From Sulfitobacter noctilucae (GTDB lineage: Bacteria; Pseudomonadota; Alphaproteobacteria; Rhodobacterales; Rhodobacteraceae), in assembly GCF_000622365.1 (NCBI RefSeq), contig NZ_JASC01000014.1:806001-870000 (forward strand): a DNA stretch of 64,000 nt, read 5' to 3'. Positions 35,188 through 44,415 of the stretch are shown piece after piece (the stretch's first letter is position 1; each line of letters opens with the position of its first letter). Position numbers and translations under genes: made by a program. The notes beneath the pieces were generated by a model. The model ran no database searches, had not been told where the DNA came from, and was given only the letters and a program-made list of their open reading frames with translations.

Positions 35188-36558
35188 TCATATCAGGGCA
35201 TCCAGCACCCGCGCCCAGGACCGGATGCCTTTGTGAAAGCTCTCCATATCGTATTTCTCGTTCGGAGAATGCAGTGCATCGTCGTCCTTGCCAAAGCCGA
35301 TCAACATGGGTTCCGTGCCTAGTACCTGCTGGAAATGCCCCGCAATCGGAATCGAGCCGCCGCAGCCGACATAGGCCGCCGGGATCTGCCATTCGTCTGA
35401 CAATGCCTTGCGTGCCGCTTCGAACATCGGGTCGGAAAAATCCGCAGCGGAGGCCTGTGATGCACCGTGAGGCGTGAAGTCGACCTCGCAATCAGGGGGC
35501 AGCATCTCTTTCACCATCGCGCGAAAGTTCTCGCGAATTGCCAGTGGATCCTGCGTGCCGACAAGGCGGAAGCTGATCTTTGCGCTGGCTTTTGAAGGCA
35601 GCACGGTTTTGAACCCGTCGCCCGTGTAGCCGCCCCAGATGCCGTTGACTTCGCAGGTCGGGCGCGACCAGATCATCTCGATCGGGGTGCGGTCCTGCTC
35701 GCCCGCAGGCGTGCTGAGGCCCACATCGCTTAGAAACTGCTGGTGGTCGAAAGCCAGCCCTTGCCATTGCGCTTCGATCTCGTCGGACAGTTCGGGTACG
35801 CCATCATAGAAACCGGGGACCGTGATGCGGCCTGTGTCGTCGTGCAGCGCGGCAATCACCTTGGACAAGACGCGCACCGGGTTCATCGCGATACCGCCAT
35901 ACATGCCAGAATGCAGGTCTTTGTCAGGCGCTGTGATGGTCAGTTCCTCGCCCAGCAGACCGCGCAGCATGGTCACGATAGCGGGCGTTTTGGATTCAAA
36001 CAAACCGGTGTCGCAGATCAGCGCGATATCGGTTTTCAACTCTTCGGCGTTCTCTTTCATAAAGGGCACCAGCGAAGGCGAACCTGATTCCTCTTCTCCT
36101 TCCAGAAAGAAGGTGATTCGGCAGGGCCATTCCCCTTTGACCGCCTTCCATGCGCGCAGGGCCTCGATAAAGGTCATCAACTGGCCCTTGTCGTCCGACG
36201 ATCCGCGCCCGCGGATCACTGTACCTTTGGGCGTTTCCTCGACCTGCGGATCAAACGGGTCGTTGTCCCAAAGCTCAAGCGGATCGACAGGCTGCACATC
36301 GTAGTGGCCGTAGAACAACAGATGGGGCCCGCTGTCGCCCAGATGACCGACCACCATCGGGTGCCCAGGGGTGGGGCGCTTGGACACATCGACCCCAAGT
36401 GCGGCCAGATCAGCGACCAGCCAGTCGGCGGCGCGGTCACAATCCGCCTTATAGGCCGGATCGGTTGAGATGGACGGGATGCGCAGCAGATCCAGCAGCC
36501 GTTCCGTGGCGGCAGGCAGATCGGCATCGATACGGGCAAGAACATCGTCGAGGGACAT
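35188..36558 (-). CDS. M20-family dipeptidase/metallohydrolase
   Basis: A 456-residue zinc peptidase of the M20 family (CNDP/PepV-like dipeptidases). Metal ligands are in FYGHYDVQPVD, the aspartate in RGSSDDKGQ, the catalytic and ligand glutamates in LEGEEESGS, an aspartate in ALICDTG, and the late histidine in SIPIAGHF. The dimerisation (lid) domain lies between, with SGMYGG. The ATG at 36558 follows GGAG; an upstream in-frame start exists but adds a non-family tail. First gene of the M20-VOC-ChaC group, divergent from hemA. Confidence 0.92.
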   Translation of the reverse strand: MSLDDVLARIDADLPAATERLLDLLRIPSISTDPAYKADCDRAADWLVADLAALGVDVSKRPTPGHPMVVGHLGDSGPHLLFYGHYDVQPVDPLELWDNDPFDPQVEETPKGTVIRGRGSSDDKGQLMTFIEALRAWKAVKGEWPCRITFFLEGEEESGSPSLVPFMKENAEELKTDIALICDTGLFESKTPAIVTMLRGLLGEELTITAPDKDLHSGMYGGIAMNPVRVLSKVIAALHDDTGRITVPGFYDGVPELSDEIEAQWQGLAFDHQQFLSDVGLSTPAGEQDRTPIEMIWSRPTCEVNGIWGGYTGDGFKTVLPSKASAKISFRLVGTQDPLAIRENFRAMVKEMLPPDCEVDFTPHGASQASAADFSDPMFEAARKALSDEWQIPAAYVGCGGSIPIAGHFQQVLGTEPMLIGFGKDDDALHSPNEKYDMESFHKGIRSWARVLDALI

Positions 36559-36730
36559 GTGGGGGTCTCCATTCCTATGATTTCGCCGGACCGTATCAGC
36601 CAGCGGGGCAGTGTCCAGAGCGGTCCGCCTCGCAAAGAGGGGCCCGGCCGAGGTTGCCGAAAGGAAACAACTTTCCCGCAATATACTCTATTTGGATCAT
36701 CACTGCGACAAGTCGCAGCGGCCTATGACA

Positions 36731-36774
36731 TTGAAGCTCCGAATGAGTTTCTATATTCATTCTAAGAACAGAAT
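36731..36774 (+). promoter_or_regulatory. Putative hemA promoter with two overlapping dyads
   Basis: TTGAAG (36731) and TATTCA (36754) with a 17-base spacer form a weak promoter. Over it lie GAATGA-N10-TCATTC (36741-36762) and ATTCT-N6-AGAAT (36759-36774). The dyads could be operator sites for heme- or iron-dependent control; no known consensus fits exactly. Confidence 0.3.
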
Positions 36775-36823
36775 TATCCGGGGTACCTTATGACTGCCCC
36801 GCCGCCGCTGATCGGAGACGCGC

Positions 36824-38047
36824 ATGGACTATACAGAAAAGCTGGATCAGGCGATTGCGCGCTTGCACAACGAAGGCCGCTACCGGACCTTTATCGACAT
36901 TGAGCGGCGCAATGGCCAGTTTCCCCACGCGGTCTGGACCAAGCCTGACGGGACGGAGCAGGACATCACCGTTTGGTGCGGCAACGACTATCTGGGTATG
37001 GGGCAAAACCCTGTTGTGCTCACCGCGATGAAAGAGGCGCTGGAGGCCACCGGTGCCGGTTCGGGCGGAACGCGCAACATTTCCGGCACCACCGTTTATC
37101 ATAAGCGGTTGGAAGAGGAGCTTTCCGATCTGCATGGCAAGGAAGCGGCGTTGCTGTTTACGTCTGCCTATATTGCGAACGATGCCACGTTATCGACGCT
37201 GCCAAAGCTGTTTCCTGGCCTCATCATCTATTCCGACGCCCTGAACCATGCGTCGATGATCGAGGGCGTGCGCCGTAATGGCGGCGCCAAGCGCATCTTC
37301 CGCCATAATGATGTGGAGCATCTGCGCGAGCTGATGGCGGCGGATGATCCTGACGCGCCCAAGTTAATTGCCTTTGAATCGATCTATTCGATGGATGGCG
37401 ACTTTGGCCCGATTGAGGCGATCTGCGATTTGGCTGACGAATTCGGGGCGCTGACCTATATCGACGAAGTCCACGCCGTGGGCATGTACGGCCCGCGCGG
37501 GGCAGGGGTTGCAGAACGCGACGGGCTGATGGACCGGCTTGATATCATCAATGGGACGCTGGCCAAAGCATATGGTGTGATGGGCGGCTACATCGCGGCC
37601 TCGGCGAAGATGTGCGACGCCATCAGATCCTACGCGCCGGGCTTCATCTTCACCACGTCACTGCCGCCCGCTGTTGCCGCAGGTGCGGCAGCCTCGGTGG
37701 CGTTTCTCAAGACAGCTCCCCAGTTGCGCGACAAGCATCAGCAGCAAGCGAAAATCCTGAAGATGCGCCTGAAAGGGATGGGTCTGCCGATCATCGACCA
37801 TGGGTCACATATTGTGCCTGTGATCGTCGGAAACCCGGTCCACACCAAGATGTTGTCGGACATGCTCCTAGAAGATCATGGCATTTATGTCCAACCCATT
37901 AATTTCCCCACTGTGCCACGCGGCACCGAACGCCTGCGCTTTACGCCCTCTCCGGTCCATGAATTTCGTGAATTGGACGCTTTGGTCAAAGCAATGGACG
38001 GTCTGTGGTCACATTGTGCGCTGAATCGCGCCGAAGAGGCGGGATAG
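36824..38047 (+). CDS. hemA: 5-aminolevulinate synthase
   Basis: It joins glycine and succinyl-CoA to form 5-aminolevulinate, the first step of heme and, where present, bacteriochlorophyll synthesis in alphaproteobacteria (Shemin route). The 407-residue PLP enzyme has [46 protein letters not shown] and the PLP lysine in [13 protein letters not shown]. The C-terminus has the family segment [16 protein letters not shown]. It diverges from the M20 peptidase gene across 265 bases. Photosynthetic relatives control hemA by oxygen; no FnrL site of the TTGAT-N4-ATCAA type was seen. Confidence 0.97.
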   Translation: MDYTEKLDQAIARLHNEGRYRTFIDIERRNGQFPHAVWTKPDGTEQDITVWCGNDYLGMGQNPVVLTAMKEALEATGAGSGGTRNISGTTVYHKRLEEELSDLHGKEAALLFTSAYIANDATLSTLPKLFPGLIIYSDALNHASMIEGVRRNGGAKRIFRHNDVEHLRELMAADDPDAPKLIAFESIYSMDGDFGPIEAICDLADEFGALTYIDEVHAVGMYGPRGAGVAERDGLMDRLDIINGTLAKAYGVMGGYIAASAKMCDAIRSYAPGFIFTTSLPPAVAAGAAASVAFLKTAPQLRDKHQQQAKILKMRLKGMGLPIIDHGSHIVPVIVGNPVHTKMLSDMLLEDHGIYVQPINFPTVPRGTERLRFTPSPVHEFRELDALVKAMDGLWSHCALNRAEEAG

Positions 38048-38167
38048 TCAGGTAAAATTCGTAATTCCCGTTGCACTGTGCTAGCGTAAACGAAAGAAAA
38101 GGCCAGAACCGAATCGAACTTTGATTTAGGTAACTGGTTACAGGCACGTTAATAACGGGGCGATGGG

Positions 38168-39421
38168 ATGATCGGGCGTTGGGCCTCTAAGGCGAAAGAA
38201 TTAGACGTGTCAGAACCGAAAGGTTTTGATGCTTTCGACCTTCGTTTAGGCGATGTTATGCGGGGCGAACGTGCCACTTTGGGCAAATCGTTGCTCGACG
38301 TGCAGCGAGAATTACGGATCAAAGCCTCTTATATCGCGGCGATCGAAAATGCAGATCCCGATGCTTTTGATACCCCCGGCTTTATCGCAGGATACGTACG
38401 ATCCTATGCACGCTATCTGGGCATGGACCCGGACAAGGCGTTCGCGACCTTCTGTACAGAATCCGGTTTCGAAGTTGCGCATGGTATGTCCGCGCAGGCT
38501 TCCGTGGTCAAAAAGCCTGCCTTTGAAGACCGCAAGAAACGCCCGTCCGAAGCCGATCTGTTTGCCCGTCCGAACACGCCTTTCACGCCTGCTGGTGACA
38601 GCTTTCTCAGCCGGATCGAACCGGGTGCTGTCGGGTCCATGCTGGTGCTCGTTACACTGATCGGTGCCATCGGCTTTGGCGGCTATACCGTTTTGCAAGA
38701 AGTGCAGCGCGTTCAGGTTGCGCCGGTCGATCAAACCCCGGTTGTCCTGTCCGATCTGGACCCTGTTGAAGGTGCCTTGGGTACTGCGGGTGAAACCGAC
38801 ACTGCTTCCGCCGCACCGCGTGCCATAGAAGCCCCACGGGTCGAGGCGTTGGACCGGCTTTATCGCCCGCAAGCGCTGGACGTGCCGGTGATGGTCGCAC
38901 GCGACGCGCCAATCGCCACCATTGATCCCCGCGCCTTTGGCAACTTTGCCTCCCCTGATCCGGTGTCAGCCGCACCGGCGGTGGTGACAACGGCGGCCTT
39001 GTCCGACACAGATATGCTGCCTGGCATGCCGCAGGTGGTTGAAACCGCGGCTGCTGGTGTCCGTATGGTTGCGGCTTACCCGTCATGGGTCCGTGTCCGT
39101 GCCGCTGATGGTACCGTGATTTTTGAAGGCGTGATGGACAAAGGTGACACATGGGATGTGCCCGCCACCGAAGAGCCACCCACGCTGCGCACCGGCGAAT
39201 CCGGCGCGCTCTATTTCGCGATGGGCACGGGATGTTACGGGCCGGTTGGCGCACGCGGTAGCATCACATCGAACCTGCCGCTGAACCAGCAAGCCTTGGC
39301 AGAGCTGTATACACCGGTCGATCCGACCGCTGACCAGTCCCTCAGCCGGATGTTTGCCGATCTGTCCAGCACCGATATCGACCCTGCTGTGCTGGCTGCG
39401 ATCCCCTGTCAGACAAACTAG
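38168..39421 (+). CDS. RodZ-like helix-turn-helix membrane protein
   Basis: A 417-residue protein with the RodZ layout. Residues 25-100 are an XRE-type helix-turn-helix (GDVMRGERATLGKSLLDVQ, then IENADPDAFDTPGFIAGYVRSYARYLG, the RodZ/YfgA signature). A transmembrane helix lies at about residues 156-178. A long, Ala/Pro-rich periplasmic part follows, ending in a DUF4115-type beta domain (SWVRVRAADGTVIFEGVMDKGDTW). RodZ links MreB to the cell-wall machine and sets rod shape. The gene is directly before ispG, the same order as rodZ-ispG in E. coli. Confidence 0.87.
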   Translation: MIGRWASKAKELDVSEPKGFDAFDLRLGDVMRGERATLGKSLLDVQRELRIKASYIAAIENADPDAFDTPGFIAGYVRSYARYLGMDPDKAFATFCTESGFEVAHGMSAQASVVKKPAFEDRKKRPSEADLFARPNTPFTPAGDSFLSRIEPGAVGSMLVLVTLIGAIGFGGYTVLQEVQRVQVAPVDQTPVVLSDLDPVEGALGTAGETDTASAAPRAIEAPRVEALDRLYRPQALDVPVMVARDAPIATIDPRAFGNFASPDPVSAAPAVVTTAALSDTDMLPGMPQVVETAAAGVRMVAAYPSWVRVRAADGTVIFEGVMDKGDTWDVPATEEPPTLRTGESGALYFAMGTGCYGPVGARGSITSNLPLNQQALAELYTPVDPTADQSLSRMFADLSSTDIDPAVLAAIPCQTN

Positions 39422-39489
39422 ACAGCCTTGCGAAAAGGCCGTCGGAACACTAGGTACTGGGCAGTGCTCTTTGCCTGAAAGCTGATCCT

Positions 39490-40635
39490 ATGTCGCTGAA
39501 CCACATCCGTCCTTGGCGCAATATTTACCGCCGGGAATCCCGCCAGATTATGGTGGGAAACGTGCCTGTGGGGGGGGATGCGCCGATCACGGTTCAGACC
39601 ATGACGAACACGCTGACCACCGACATCAGAGGCACCATCGCACAGGTACAGGCCGCAGCCGACGCAGGCGCTGACATCGTGCGCATCTCTGTTCCGGATG
39701 AGGATTCTTCAAAAGCGCTTAAGGAAATCGTGCGCGAGGTGTCCGTCCCTATCGTTGCCGACATCCACTTCCACTACAAACGCGGGATCGAAGCGGCAGA
39801 GGCAGGGGCCGCCTGTCTGCGGATCAATCCGGGCAACATCGGTGACGAGAAGCGCGTGAAGGAAGTGATCAAGGCCGCACGCGACCACAATTGTTCCATC
39901 CGCATCGGCGTGAATGCCGGATCCCTAGAAAAACACCTGCTGGATAAATACGGCGAACCATGCCCCGACGCGATGGTGGAATCCGGTCTCGATCACATCA
40001 AGATCCTGCAAGACAACGACTTTCACGAGTTCAAGATCAGCTGCAAGGCGTCCGATGTTTTCATGGCTGCTGCCGCCTATCAGCAATTGGCCGAAGCCAC
40101 GGATGCGCCCATTCATCTGGGTATCACCGAAGCGGGCGGCCTGACATCCGGCACGATCAAGTCGGCCATCGGGCTGGGCAATTTGCTGTGGATGGGCATC
40201 GGCGACACGATCCGCGTATCCCTATCCGCCGACCCGGTGGAAGAGGTCAAAGTCGGCTATGAGATCCTCAAATCGCTCGGCCTGCGCCACCGCGGCGTGA
40301 ATATCATTTCCTGCCCCTCCTGTGCGCGGCAGGGGTTCGACGTGATCAAGACGGTCGAAGCGCTGGAACAGCGGTTGGAGCATATCAAAACCCCGATGAG
40401 CCTGAGCATCATCGGCTGTGTGGTGAACGGCCCCGGTGAGGCGCTAATGACGGATGTAGGCTTTACCGGCGGCGGTGCGGGGTCCGGCATGGTCTATCTT
40501 GCGGGCAAACAAAGCCACAAGCAGGACAACGCCAGCATGATCGACCACATTGTCGAGCAGGTCGAAAAGAAAGCCGCGCAGATCGAAGCGGAGACAGCCG
40601 AAGGCGAAGGCAGCAGCACCGCCGCCGCAGGCTAA
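39490..40635 (+). CDS. ispG: 4-hydroxy-3-methylbut-2-enyl diphosphate synthase
   Basis: An enzyme of the MEP isoprenoid pathway with a 4Fe-4S cluster. The 381-residue product begins with the TIM-barrel motif [11 protein letters not shown] and has [19 protein letters not shown]. The C-terminal cluster-binding part shows [11 protein letters not shown] with two cysteine ligands, the third in [11 protein letters not shown]. Length agrees with the short bacterial type that takes electrons from flavodoxin or ferredoxin. The last 25 residues are Glu/Ala rich and variable. It follows the RodZ-like gene and may be cotranscribed. The methyltransferase gene follows after about 50 bases. Confidence 0.96.
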   Translation: MSLNHIRPWRNIYRRESRQIMVGNVPVGGDAPITVQTMTNTLTTDIRGTIAQVQAAADAGADIVRISVPDEDSSKALKEIVREVSVPIVADIHFHYKRGIEAAEAGAACLRINPGNIGDEKRVKEVIKAARDHNCSIRIGVNAGSLEKHLLDKYGEPCPDAMVESGLDHIKILQDNDFHEFKISCKASDVFMAAAAYQQLAEATDAPIHLGITEAGGLTSGTIKSAIGLGNLLWMGIGDTIRVSLSADPVEEVKVGYEILKSLGLRHRGVNIISCPSCARQGFDVIKTVEALEQRLEHIKTPMSLSIIGCVVNGPGEALMTDVGFTGGGAGSGMVYLAGKQSHKQDNASMIDHIVEQVEKKAAQIEAETAEGEGSSTAAAG

Positions 40636-40686
40636 TCCCAGCCTTTTTCCTGTCGACAGTTTTTGGGTCCGGTATTAGACATAGAT

Positions 40687-41841
40687 ATGGTGTCGGAGCT
40701 GAATAAAAGCCCCAGATTTGCGGAGTTTTTCTGCGGCGGCGGGATGGTGCGCGCGGGCTTGGGCGCGGGCTGGACTTGCGCCTATGCCAACGACATTGAT
40801 CCCATGAAATGTGCCACCTACCGTGATAATTGGGGGGGCGAGGCGCTGGTCGAGGGCGATATCGCCAGCATTGATCCGGCCCCTTTGATGGAACACATCG
40901 ACCTTTATTGGGCCTCCAGCCCCTGTCAGGATTTCTCGCTCGCGGGCAAGGGGCAGGGGTTGCGCGGCAAACGCAGCGGTGTCTTCACCGAATGGGCGCG
41001 GCACATTGGCAACGCGGTAGAGCAAGGCTTTGCGCCGCGCATCATCGCTTTCGAAAATGTCACCGGCTTGATGACCCGCAACGCGGGCAGCGATCTGAAC
41101 GCGGTGCTGCGTCAATTGGTCAAACTCGGCTACCGTGTCGGCGCGCTCGAGATTGATGCTGCGCATTTCCTGCCACAAAGCCGCCCGCGTCTGTTTATCG
41201 TCGGCGTGCGGCAGGACTTGCCGCTAACGGGTTTGAGTCAGAGCGCCGCAAGCGGTCCTTTTCACACCCCAAAAATTCAGGCCTACGCGCGGCGCTTGCC
41301 GAAAGATCTCGTTCGAAACTGGGTCTGGTGGCATCACACAGCACCCGACGCAGCGCCGCCCGCGCTGGAGCAGATGATCGACAGCAAACCCGACACTCAA
41401 TGGCTGAACGAAGCAGAGGTGGATCGCCTGTTCAACATGATGTCCGAACCCAGCGAGAACCGTATGGCAAAGGCGCGCAAGGGGCGAAAGACGCAGATCG
41501 GCATGCTCTACAAGCGGGGCCGTCCCGACGCGGAGGGCCAGATGCGGCAGCGGGCCGAGGTGCGCTTTGACGGGTTGGCTGGCTGCTTGCGCACGCCCGG
41601 CGGTGGATCGTCCCGCCAGACAGTTGTCTTTGTGCGCGGCAACCAGACGCGTGCGCGGCTTTTGTCCAGCAAGGAGGTCGCGCGGCTGATGGGGTTGCCC
41701 GACAGCTACCGGATGCCCGCGCGCTATAATCAGGCCTATCAGGTGGCGGGGGACGGGGTGGCCGTGCCGATCGTCAGCTACCTTGACCAAATGTTGTTCC
41801 AGAAAATGTTGGCCGCCGCTGCCGCCCGGCAGGTGGCATGA
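40687..41841 (+). CDS. DNA (cytosine-5) methyltransferase
   Basis: A 384-residue C5-cytosine methyltransferase with the motifs in standard order: motif I FAEFFCGGGMVRAGLGAG for SAM, motif IV ASSPCQDFSLAG with catalytic Cys80, motif VI AFENVTG, motif VIII QSRPRLFIVG, and motif X YQVAGDGVAVPIVSYL. All catalytic residues are intact. About 100 residues between motifs VIII and IX would form the target-recognition domain. The start is uncertain: ATG at 40687 lacks a clear ribosome-binding site, and a TTG at 40663 is in frame. The stop overlaps the start of the GIY-YIG gene (ATGA), so the two proteins are coupled. It lies between housekeeping genes, which suggests insertion or long-term keeping. Confidence 0.9.
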   Translation: MVSELNKSPRFAEFFCGGGMVRAGLGAGWTCAYANDIDPMKCATYRDNWGGEALVEGDIASIDPAPLMEHIDLYWASSPCQDFSLAGKGQGLRGKRSGVFTEWARHIGNAVEQGFAPRIIAFENVTGLMTRNAGSDLNAVLRQLVKLGYRVGALEIDAAHFLPQSRPRLFIVGVRQDLPLTGLSQSAASGPFHTPKIQAYARRLPKDLVRNWVWWHHTAPDAAPPALEQMIDSKPDTQWLNEAEVDRLFNMMSEPSENRMAKARKGRKTQIGMLYKRGRPDAEGQMRQRAEVRFDGLAGCLRTPGGGSSRQTVVFVRGNQTRARLLSSKEVARLMGLPDSYRMPARYNQAYQVAGDGVAVPIVSYLDQMLFQKMLAAAAARQVA

Positions 41842-42377
41842 GCAACGCACAGGTTTTCCGCTCTAACGCCCTATCCGAGCTTACGAGCTCAATCGGGGTC
41901 TACGCGCTTTGCGATCTGGATGAACAACCCATCTATGTTGGCCAGTCCGTCGATGGCATCCGCAGCCGCGTACGTCGCCACCTGACGTCCGCCCGGTCTG
42001 ATGTGATTGCCAACCGTCAGATTGATGTATGGGAGATTGCCTACGTCTGGGCATGGCCGGTTCAGGATATGGCACAGGTCGAACCGTTGGAGGCGGCAAT
42101 TTTTAACCACTACGATGCCGAACAGGCGTTGATGAACGGCAAAAGTATGCACCCGTCGCTTTATGCGTCGGATTGGCCGGAAAAGCAGGTGGTGCAGGTG
42201 ATTGAAGAGACCGACCGTTGCCTGCGGCTGGACCCGTCACAGCGCCTGCCGCGTCAGATCCAGCAGTACAACCTGCTTGTCGACTATATCCTGACGGTCA
42301 AGGACGCAGCGCACCTCAAACGGTCGCTTGAGGCGCATTTCCAGCGCCTCGTCAAATATCACCAGACGTTTCTGTAA
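41838..42377 (+). CDS. GIY-YIG endonuclease, partner of the methyltransferase
   Basis: A 179-residue protein. The GIY-YIG core is near the N-terminus: G20-V-Y22, then Y33-V-G35 with the usual spacing, and R44 with H48 four residues on (RVRRH), the pattern of Eco29kI-type restriction enzymes. A glutamate at 85 in VEPLEAAIF, 41 residues after R44, fits the metal ligand, and N100 is a candidate for the last conserved residue. The rest is helical without known domains. Translational overlap with a cytosine methyltransferase makes a restriction role likely; a Vsr-like repair role is the alternative. The gene ends two bases before the stop of the opposite DsbA-type gene. Confidence 0.8.
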   Translation: MSNAQVFRSNALSELTSSIGVYALCDLDEQPIYVGQSVDGIRSRVRRHLTSARSDVIANRQIDVWEIAYVWAWPVQDMAQVEPLEAAIFNHYDAEQALMNGKSMHPSLYASDWPEKQVVQVIEETDRCLRLDPSQRLPRQIQQYNLLVDYILTVKDAAHLKRSLEAHFQRLVKYHQTFL

Positions 42378-42379
42378 GG

Positions 42380-43123
42380 TTAGCCGCGTTTATCGGCGAC
42401 CAAGGCCTTCATCTGGTCCGCGGGCAAATAGCCGCGCAGCAGTTCATCTTTCAACACAAATGTCGGCGTGCCGCTGATCTGCAGACGCTGCGCCAGCGCG
42501 CGCGTCTCAGCAATCTCGCGGGTCACTTCGTCGCTGTCCATCTTGGCCACGATGGTATCGGCATCCAGACCGAAGGTACTGGCCAGACGGCTCAGCGCAG
42601 GCACGGTCACATCCCCGTTGAACGCCATCAGCGCATCATGTAGCGCCTTATAGCTGTCATCACCCGCCACCTGCTTCACCGCGATGGCAAAGCGCGAAGC
42701 CAGCACGGATTGGTCGCCCAGAATGGGGAACTCTTTGACAATCAGACGGATATTGCCATCGGCGCTCAGCAATTCGCTCACTTCGTCATGGGCGCGTTTG
42801 CAGTATCCGCAGCGGTAATCCAGAAACTCCACCAGCGTGATATCGCCATCGGGGTTGCCGCCGACCCATGAAAAACCATCGTCAAAGATCGCATTCGCAT
42901 TGGTCGAGACCAGTGAGAAATCTGCCTGTTCCTGCGCCTGCGCTTCACGCGCCTGCAGGGCTTCGACCGCTTCCATGATCACTTCGGGGTTTTCCATCAG
43001 ATAGGCGCGCACCTCAGTCCGGAACTGCGCGCGTTCGGCGTCCGTGAACGCTTTGATATCTTCCGCCGCCACAGGCAGGGCAAGCGTGGCGGCAAGAACG
43101 GGGGCGATGAAACGCTGAAGCAT
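42380..43123 (-). CDS. Periplasmic DsbA-family thiol-disulfide protein
   Basis: A 247-residue exported thioredoxin-fold protein. The signal peptide is residues 1-19 (APVLAATLALPVAA). An N-terminal helical region of about 75 residues (FRTEVRAYLMENPEVIMEAVEAL) is typical of the DsbA/Com1-like group. The redox motif is CGYC in FLDYRCGYCKRAHDE, and the cis-proline loop reads ISGTPTFVL. It may form or isomerise disulfides in secreted proteins. The ATG at 43123 is chosen because the signal peptide begins there. It diverges from the aminotransferase gene and converges with the GIY-YIG gene. Confidence 0.9.
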   Translation of the reverse strand: MLQRFIAPVLAATLALPVAAEDIKAFTDAERAQFRTEVRAYLMENPEVIMEAVEALQAREAQAQEQADFSLVSTNANAIFDDGFSWVGGNPDGDITLVEFLDYRCGYCKRAHDEVSELLSADGNIRLIVKEFPILGDQSVLASRFAIAVKQVAGDDSYKALHDALMAFNGDVTVPALSRLASTFGLDADTIVAKMDSDEVTREIAETRALAQRLQISGTPTFVLKDELLRGYLPADQMKALVADKRG

Positions 43124-43209
43124 GAAAAGAACCTTGTACCTTAGGGACGGAGCGGGTTGACGCCCGCGCGCGGGAGAGTGAAACACGCCCCAGTGATAGG
43201 AGCAAGCCC

Positions 43210-44352
43210 ATGCGCAGATCAACCCGGTCCAACGTCGATCCCTTTATTGTGATGGATGTCATGCAAGCCGCCGCTCAAGCCGAGGCTGCGGGTCGCCATA
43301 TCATCCATATGGAGGTGGGCCAGCCCGGCACCGGTGCGCCGCGTGCAGCGGTTCAGGCACTGACGGCCGCGATGGACGTGGGGGCGTTGGGCTATACCGT
43401 GGCACTGGGGTTGCCGGCGCTTCGGGCACGGATCGCGCAGATGTATGGCGAATGGTACAATGTTGATTTGAATCCGGACCGTGTGGTGATCACACCCGGC
43501 TCTTCGGGCGGGTTTATTCTGGCCTTCACCGCGCTTTTCGACAGCGGCGACCGTGTGGGCATCGGTGCCCCCGGCTATCCCAGCTACCGCCAGATCATCC
43601 GCGCCCTGGGCATGCAGGCTATTGATATCCAGACCAGTGCCGCCAACCGCTTCCAGCCGGTGCCGGAAGATTTCGCCAGCCTTGATCTTGCAGGGTTGAT
43701 GGTTGCATCGCCCGCCAATCCCACAGGCACCATGCTGGACCGTGAGGCGCTGTCGGCATTGATCGACGGCTGCGCCGCGTCCGACACCAGCATTATTTCG
43801 GACGAGATTTATCACGGCATCGAATACGAGCGTAAAGCCGTCAGCGCGCTTGAGATCACCGACGAATGCTATGTGATCAACTCCTTCTCTAAATACTTCT
43901 CGATGACCGGCTGGCGCGTGGGTTGGATGGTGGTGCCCGAAGACCATGTGCGTGTGGTCGAACGCATAGCCCAGAACATGTTCATCTGTGCGCCCCATGC
44001 CAGCCAGGTCGCGGCCTTGGCTGCGATGGACAGCACAGAAGAACTGGAACACAATATGGTGTCCTACCGCGCCAACCGTCAGCTGATGCTGGACGGGTTG
44101 GCGGACGCAGGGTTCACCAGTTTCGCGCCGCCCGACGGGGCCTTCTATGTCTATGCAGATGTGTCGGACCTGACCAAAGACAGCTTGAGCTTCGCTGCAG
44201 AAATTCTTGATAAGGCAGGCGTTTCCGTGACTCCGGGGTTGGATTTTGATCCGGTGCGCGGGGCCACTACGCTGCGGTTCTCCTACGCCCGCAGCACGGC
44301 GGACATCACCGAAGGGTTGGCACGGCTCAAAGCCTTCATGGCGGCGCGTTGA
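43210..44352 (+). CDS. PLP-dependent aminotransferase, class I/II
   Basis: A 380-residue fold-type I aminotransferase. Visible motifs are IIHMEVGQPGTGAP, ALGYTVALGLPALR, TPGSSGGF, the ASPANPTG substrate loop, DEIYHGIEY, and the PLP lysine in INSFSKYFSMTGWRVGW. The C-terminal arginine that binds the substrate carboxylate is in TTLRFSYARS. It falls in the aspartate/alanine-type group; the amino-acid specificity cannot be fixed from sequence. It diverges from the DsbA-type gene and precedes amiC by 63 bases. Confidence 0.92.
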   Translation: MRRSTRSNVDPFIVMDVMQAAAQAEAAGRHIIHMEVGQPGTGAPRAAVQALTAAMDVGALGYTVALGLPALRARIAQMYGEWYNVDLNPDRVVITPGSSGGFILAFTALFDSGDRVGIGAPGYPSYRQIIRALGMQAIDIQTSAANRFQPVPEDFASLDLAGLMVASPANPTGTMLDREALSALIDGCAASDTSIISDEIYHGIEYERKAVSALEITDECYVINSFSKYFSMTGWRVGWMVVPEDHVRVVERIAQNMFICAPHASQVAALAAMDSTEELEHNMVSYRANRQLMLDGLADAGFTSFAPPDGAFYVYADVSDLTKDSLSFAAEILDKAGVSVTPGLDFDPVRGATTLRFSYARSTADITEGLARLKAFMAAR

Positions 44353-44415
44353 AGCGCTGGATCGGGCGAAAAACAAGTGGTAGCCTCTGCACCAGCAGCA
44401 GACACACGCGGTGAT

